Shown piece by piece: positions 5,191 through 8,192 of a stretch of DNA of 8,192 nucleotides (the stretch's first letter is position 1; every line of letters starts with the position of its first letter). The position numbers were made by a program, and so were the translations under genes. Source of the stretch: Christensenella sp. UBA5394 (GTDB lineage: Bacteria > Bacillota > Clostridia > Christensenellales > CAG-138); contig DHOI01000014.1 in the NCBI GenBank assembly GCA_002409725.1, positions 16,342-24,533 on the forward strand, read 5' to 3'. Under the pieces are notes generated by a model that searched no databases, had not been told where the DNA came from, and was given only the letters and a program-made list of their open reading frames with translations.

Positions 5191-6570
5191 ATGCTAAAAG
5201 CAGGACTGACCGTTGGGCTTGCGACGGGCCTGTCGCTGCTGATCGGCCGTTTAGGTGTTGGGAATGAAAGCATCATCATGGTGTTTTTGCTGGGCGTACT
5301 GTTTACGGCGGTACTTACCAGCAGCAAGGGATGGGCAATCGGGATAGCACTTATCAGTGCTCTCCTGTTTAGTTTCTTGTTTATGAAACCCTTTTATTCG
5401 TTTTTTGTATACAACACGAATGACCTGATGTTGCTTGTATTCTTTCTAACTACCGGAATTGTTTCAGGTACAATCACCTCCCGGCTCCAGAGGGAAATGA
5501 ACCTGGCAAGCGAAAATGAGCGCACCACCAAAACCATGTATCGGATCGCATCGGGCTTTCTTTCCGCCAGCGGAAAAGAGAGTGTTGTAAAAAAAGCCGA
5601 AGCTCTTGTTCAGGAATATGCGGGGCTGCGCTGTACGATCCATTTAGATTTGAGGAAACCCAGCAAAGCAGGCAAAGGCTTTGAAATCAACGGAGGCTCC
5701 GGCACATTAGGCATACTGGAGATTTTGCATGGAGAGCCGGATGAGCAACAGCTTTTGATTGTGCAGGCGGTCTGTACACAGTTGGGCATAGCGTTGGAGC
5801 GGGAGACCCTGGTGGCGGACCGCGAAAAGATCCGGTTGGCAATGGAGCGGGAACAGCAGCGCGGCATGCTTCTTAGGTCAATCGCCCATGACCTTAGAAG
5901 CCCTCTCACCGCCCTTTCCGGAGCCGGGAATCTGCTTGCGGGCAACTACCACGCGCTTTCCGACTCCGAACGCAGGAAGCTTGCTTCAGACATCAGCGAG
6001 GAGATCGTGTGGCTGACCGACCTTGTTGAAAACATCCTCAGCATGACCCGCATCAGCGAACGGAAGCTCTTGCTGCATAAGCAGGATGAAGTGATTGACG
6101 ATGTAATCGGCGAGGCTGTGAAGCACACGGAACGGCTGCTGGGCGACCGGCACTTTGAGGTAAAGCTGCCGGATGAGGTGGTGACGGCTCCCATGGATGG
6201 AAAGCTGATTGCGCAGGTGATCATAAACCTTTTGGAGAATGCTGCCCGCCATACGCCGCCCGAAAGCAGCATTAGGCTGGCTGTGGAGGCCGGTAAGTGC
6301 TTAACCGTGTCGGTGGCGGATACAGGGGACGGCATCCCCGCCGCCATCCGTGGCAGTCTGTTTGAGCGCTTTGTGGCGCAGGAAAAAGAAATTGCGGATG
6401 GGCGCCGTGGCTTGGGCCTTGGCCTTTCCATTTGCAAAGCCATCGTGGAGGCCCACGGCGGCGAAATTTTTGTAACGGACAACAGTCCCAAGGGTTCTAT
6501 ATTTACCTTTACGCTGCCTACGGAGGAATATTATGAACAGCAAGCGGACGATTCTTGTCATCGAGGATGA
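5191..6570 (+). CDS. KdpD-like sensor histidine kinase without the KdpD N-terminal region
   Basis: Membrane sensor kinase of a two-component system. Residues 4-97 hold four hydrophobic segments of the DUF4118 type found in KdpD; 110-205 fit a GAF-like linker domain; 226-290 are the HisKA dimerisation domain with the phosphorylated His233 in IAHDLRSPLT. The catalytic ATPase domain follows with the N box NLLENAARH (346-354), G1 box DTGDGIP (377-383) and G2 box RGLGLGLSI (406-414). The full E. coli KdpD is about 890 residues; this 459-residue form lacks the cytosolic KdpD/Usp-like part. The true start may be the ACG at 5179, which better fits AGGAGGTG. The regulator gene overlaps its 3' end by 38 bases. 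A role in sensing K+ shortage or turgor is inferred from family and operon position. Confidence 0.9.
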   Translation: MLKAGLTVGLATGLSLLIGRLGVGNESIIMVFLLGVLFTAVLTSSKGWAIGIALISALLFSFLFMKPFYSFFVYNTNDLMLLVFFLTTGIVSGTITSRLQREMNLASENERTTKTMYRIASGFLSASGKESVVKKAEALVQEYAGLRCTIHLDLRKPSKAGKGFEINGGSGTLGILEILHGEPDEQQLLIVQAVCTQLGIALERETLVADREKIRLAMEREQQRGMLLRSIAHDLRSPLTALSGAGNLLAGNYHALSDSERRKLASDISEEIVWLTDLVENILSMTRISERKLLLHKQDEVIDDVIGEAVKHTERLLGDRHFEVKLPDEVVTAPMDGKLIAQVIINLLENAARHTPPESSIRLAVEAGKCLTVSVADTGDGIPAAIRGSLFERFVAQEKEIADGRRGLGLGLSICKAIVEAHGGEIFVTDNSPKGSIFTFTLPTEEYYEQQADDSCHRG

Positions 6571-7225
6571 CAAATATATTTCGCATTTTATTGATATATC
6601 ACTCTCAAAGGAGAATTATGATGTCCTAATTGCGGAAACGGCTACCGAAGGGCTGTTTCTGTTTTCTTCCAGCCGGCCGGATATTGTCCTTTTAGACCTC
6701 GGCCTGCCGGACAGGGATGGCGCAGACCTGCTTCGGGAGCTGCGGGCGTTTTCCGATGCACCGGTGCTGATCGTCTCGGCTCGGGGACAGGAGAAAGAAA
6801 AGATCGCGGCGCTCGATATCGGAGCCAACGATTATATCACAAAGCCTTTTCATATGGGCGAGCTGATGGCCCGTATCCGCGTAGCGGAACGCTTCCTGCA
6901 AAAGTCTGGAGCCGATACGGGTGCCACAACGTTTTCCTGCGATTGGCTGACGGTGGATTATGAAAAACGCAGAGTGCTTGTAGATGACTGCGAAATTCAC
7001 CTGACCCCGACGGAGTATAAAACTTTGCTTCTGCTAATTGCCAATCGCGGTAAGGTACTTACCCATAACTATATCATCCGGCAGATTTGGGGTTATGAGG
7101 GCGGCGACAGCAAAAGTGTGCGGGTATTTATGGCCAACCTTCGCCGGAAGCTGGAAAAAGATACCGCTCATCCGCGCTTTATTTTGACCGAGGTAGGCGT
7201 AGGCTACCGCTTCGCAGACGAATAA
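6533..7225 (+). CDS. KdpE-like OmpR-family response regulator
   Basis: DNA-binding response regulator, 230 residues. The receiver domain (about 5-118) has the acidic pocket E11-D12-D13, the phosphoacceptor D55 in LLDLGLPDRDG, the switch Ser82 in VSARG, and the conserved K104 in YITKPF. A winged-helix OmpR/PhoB-type domain (about 130-228) carries LTPTEYKTLLLL, the recognition-helix section SKSVRVFMANLRRKLE and the closing TEVGVGYRF. All catalytic residues are present. Start ATG 6533 has GGAGG (6522-6526) at good spacing and lies inside the kinase gene, so the pair is translationally coupled. The family (KdpE) classically activates kdpFABC; here the adjacent target is a Trk/Ktr operon, suggesting self-regulation or control of a distant kdp locus. 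Confidence 0.92.
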   Translation: MNSKRTILVIEDDKYISHFIDISLSKENYDVLIAETATEGLFLFSSSRPDIVLLDLGLPDRDGADLLRELRAFSDAPVLIVSARGQEKEKIAALDIGANDYITKPFHMGELMARIRVAERFLQKSGADTGATTFSCDWLTVDYEKRRVLVDDCEIHLTPTEYKTLLLLIANRGKVLTHNYIIRQIWGYEGGDSKSVRVFMANLRRKLEKDTAHPRFILTEVGVGYRFADE

Positions 7226-7321
7226 TAAACGGAATGTAATATTCTCTTGCTGGTGCTGAAAAAGCGTTATTTTGTGTGGGTTTCTGAGTTTACCTTTACG
7301 AACATTCGTACCATTGAGGAG

Positions 7322-7350
7322 GCCGTCAACTTTTGCTGGCGGTTTTTGTC
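7322..7350 (+). terminator. Intrinsic terminator of the potassium operon
   Basis: GCCGTCA (7322-7328) pairs with TGGCGGT (7337-7343) with G-U pairs allowed, around an 8-base loop, and a T-run (7343-7347, then TGTCTTTC) follows. It is about 100 bases after the regulator stop codon and is the first good terminator since the operon began. Confidence 0.6.
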
Positions 7351-7369
7351 TTTCAGATTTATTTAGACA

Positions 7370-7440
7370 CTCAGTGTTATAAAAGCAAAGCATAATGTGA
7401 TATTGAGGTAACCCAGATACATGCACCGCCTATATTTGAA
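7370..7440 (+). repeat. Diverged tandem repeat, unit 1
   Basis: The unit contains CTCAGTGTTA (7370-7379), a 32-base core beginning AGCAAAGCATAATGTGATAT (7384-7415), and GCACCGCCTA (7423-7432). The same three blocks occur in the same order in unit 2. The 32-base core differs from its copy at one base only. Confidence 0.75.
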
Positions 7441-7442
7441 AG

Positions 7443-7550
7443 CTCAGTGTTAGGTAAATGAATACTAGTGATATTTCAAAGGAGCAAAGCATAATGTGAT
7501 ATTGAGGTGACCCAAGGATGATACGCGTATGCGCACCGCCTAATGTAAGT
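7443..7550 (+). repeat. Diverged tandem repeat, unit 2
   Basis: CTCAGTGTTA (7443-7452), the 32-base core (7483-7514, one mismatch to unit 1) and GCACCGCCTA (7533-7542) repeat the order of unit 1 with extra bases between blocks. AGTGTTAGGTAAATGAA (7446-7462) recurs with one change at 7632-7648, so a third, incomplete unit probably begins there. Confidence 0.75.
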
Positions 7551-7679
7551 ATGTTTTATAAAGGTCATGAGTCTTACCAAAACTTTAGGGCTGGTAATCT
7601 TAAAGTGTCAGCTATAGCTGTGGATTGAAATAGTGTTAGGTATATGAACGAGATGAAATCGTTAGTATCCTGTTGGACA

Positions 7680-7708
7680 GAAGAGGGAGCCGGCGAAGCT
7701 CCCTCTTC
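7680..7708. other. Perfect 11-bp hairpin, possible terminator without T-run
   Basis: GAAGAGGGAGC (7680-7690) and GCTCCCTCTTC (7698-7708) form an uninterrupted stem around a 7-base loop CGGCGAA. Neither flank has a T-run, so it is not a classical intrinsic terminator. It could stabilise an RNA end or be part of a small RNA. Confidence 0.5.
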
Positions 7709-7900
7709 ATATGTCTGGCTTTGCATATTTTACGACCGTAGTAAACAATTCGGTAGATATCATCTGTTGGCTGCCATGAATCCTGCGAAGCGGTTTTCCT
7801 TTTTCACTATCGCGCAAAACGAACAGATCGTACAAAAAACGAATTCATCAAAAGTTCATAGACAGGCGCCTGAAAACGGCCTTTGTGAGGGGCGGCACCG

Positions 7901-7930
7901 TTGACCTTTGCCAGCGAAAAAAGGTAATAT
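7901..7930 (+). promoter_or_regulatory. Sigma-A type promoter for the secreted-protein gene
   Basis: TTGACC (7901-7906) and TAATAT (7925-7930) are separated by 18 bases and match the -35 and -10 consensus at five of six positions each. Transcription would begin near 7937, leaving a leader of about 45 bases with GGGAGG (7971-7976) in front of the ATG at 7983. Confidence 0.7.
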
Positions 7931-7982
7931 AAATACGACGGTTGTCGAAACGCCCCAAATACGAAAGAATGGGAGGCATACC

Positions 7983-8192
7983 ATGCGCAAAGTAAGAACC
8001 GTCCTTATGCTGAGCCTTGCGCTGATCATCGTATGCGCCGCTGTGCCCGCGCGCGCGGCGGTGTTCTGCTCGGATGTGCGCGTGCGCATTTCGATCGGCA
8101 AGCAAAAGGAGTTTTCATTCACGCCCGTGGGCAAATTCACCGTGGAAGGGCAGCCGGGCCTGGCGGTAGGAACCGATGAACTCACTGTGAAA
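7983..8192 (+). CDS. Secreted protein, probable SpoIID/LytB-domain family (3' truncated by window)
   Basis: The frame opens at ATG 7983, six bases after GGGAGG, and is still open at the window edge (70 codons). Residues 1-25 are a classical signal peptide: basic start MRKVR, a hydrophobic core to about residue 20, and the cleavage-like site PARA-AV. The mature start VRVRISIGKQKEFSFTPVGK resembles the beginning of SpoIID/LytB proteins, which carry a short beta-rich section of the form I-R-V-x-I-S before the SpoIID domain. SpoIID is a peptidoglycan lytic transglycosylase for engulfment in spore formers, and related proteins act in vegetative walls. The catalytic part lies outside the window, so the family call is tentative. 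It has its own promoter and is separate from the potassium operon. The GC-rich third positions contrast with the cassette genes at the left. Confidence 0.6.
   Translation, partial: MRKVRTVLMLSLALIIVCAAVPARAAVFCSDVRVRISIGKQKEFSFTPVGKFTVEGQPGLAVGTDELTVK

Larger units (their letters stand above)
7351..7900. other. Long intergenic region with diverged repeats, no supported gene
   Basis: This stretch of about 550 bases holds the tandem repeats at 7370-7540 with a partial third element at 7632-7648, and a perfect hairpin at 7680-7708. A 25-codon frame at 7551-7628 (beginning MFYKGHESYQNF) looks protein-like but has no ribosome binding site and no known relatives that I recognise. Another open stretch without a start codon ends at 7932 (RRLKTAFVRGGTVDLC and onwards), possibly the tail of a lost gene. 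The 86-codon frame from 7644 runs through the hairpin and is not supported. Confidence 0.5.

Noticed and set aside
5946..6491. 181-codon minus-strand frame inside the kinase gene
   Set aside because: Ser/Arg-rich shadow frame of a well-supported histidine kinase.
7297..7310. Inverted repeat TACGAACATTCGTA resembling half of a Firmicute LexA box
   Set aside because: The second half deviates from the consensus, and the site lies between a stop codon and a terminator rather than at a promoter.
7247..7366. 39-codon frame with TTG start after the response regulator
   Set aside because: No ribosome binding site, low-complexity aromatic product, and it runs through the operon terminator.
7034..7426. 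130-codon minus-strand frame across the regulator end, the terminator and repeat unit 1
   Set aside because: It overlaps a certain gene on the other strand and crosses a terminator and a repeat; no start signal.
7370..7550. CRISPR array
   Set aside because: Only two units with unequal spacing and similar rather than unique spacers, and no cas genes.
7644..7904. 86-codon plus-strand frame
   Set aside because: It reads through the perfect hairpin at 7680-7708 and into the promoter region, has no good ribosome binding site and resembles no family.

Overview
The window looks like chromosomal DNA of an endospore-forming Firmicute of the class Clostridia. The grounds are strong GGAGG-type ribosome binding sites, a TTG start, T-tailed intrinsic terminators, a Trk/Ktr potassium operon of the low-GC Gram-positive type, an apparent SpoIID/LytB-like gene at the right edge, and remnants of Clostridia-type tyrosine recombinases. 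No species can be named from the sequence alone.

Left part (1-2580) is accessory DNA built on a tRNA gene. Bases 1-22 are the T-loop, acceptor strand and CCA end of a tRNA, most likely tRNA-Leu. A terminator hairpin and the first part of a tyrosine recombinase gene (132-) follow. A 227-base block holding the tRNA end, the terminator, a second hairpin around the ribosome binding site and the recombinase start recurs without gaps exactly 1997 bases downstream (12-238 and 2009-2235). Between the copies lies a small cassette: an unrecognised reading frame broken by a one-base shift (about 382-1169), and a three-helix membrane protein (1188-1718). The second recombinase copy has a stop at codon 19 and runs straight into a decayed IS66-type TnpB fragment (about 2239-2518). 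This looks like a stack of dead integrative elements at a tRNA 3' end.

Middle part (2713-7225) is one tightly packed five-gene operon for potassium uptake and its control. It encodes a membrane-anchored, degenerate RCK/TrkA-N-like protein (2713-3153), the TrkH/KtrB-type channel subunit (3150-4481), the TrkA/KtrA-type nucleotide-binding gating subunit (4504-5157), a KdpD-like histidine kinase lacking the large KdpD N-terminal region (ATG at 5191), and a KdpE/OmpR-type response regulator (6533-7225). The genes overlap or are separated by short gaps. The likely logic is that TrkH and TrkA move K+ across the membrane, while the kinase-regulator pair adjusts expression of this or another operon. 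The role of the first gene is open and is the most interesting question here. A terminator closes the operon at 7322-7350.

Right part (7350-8192) starts with an intergenic stretch containing diverged tandem repeats of about 75-100 bases and a perfect 11-bp hairpin. A well-formed sigma-A promoter (7901-7930) then drives a secreted protein that begins at 7983 and runs off the window; its first 70 residues suggest a signal peptide and a SpoIID/LytB-like start.
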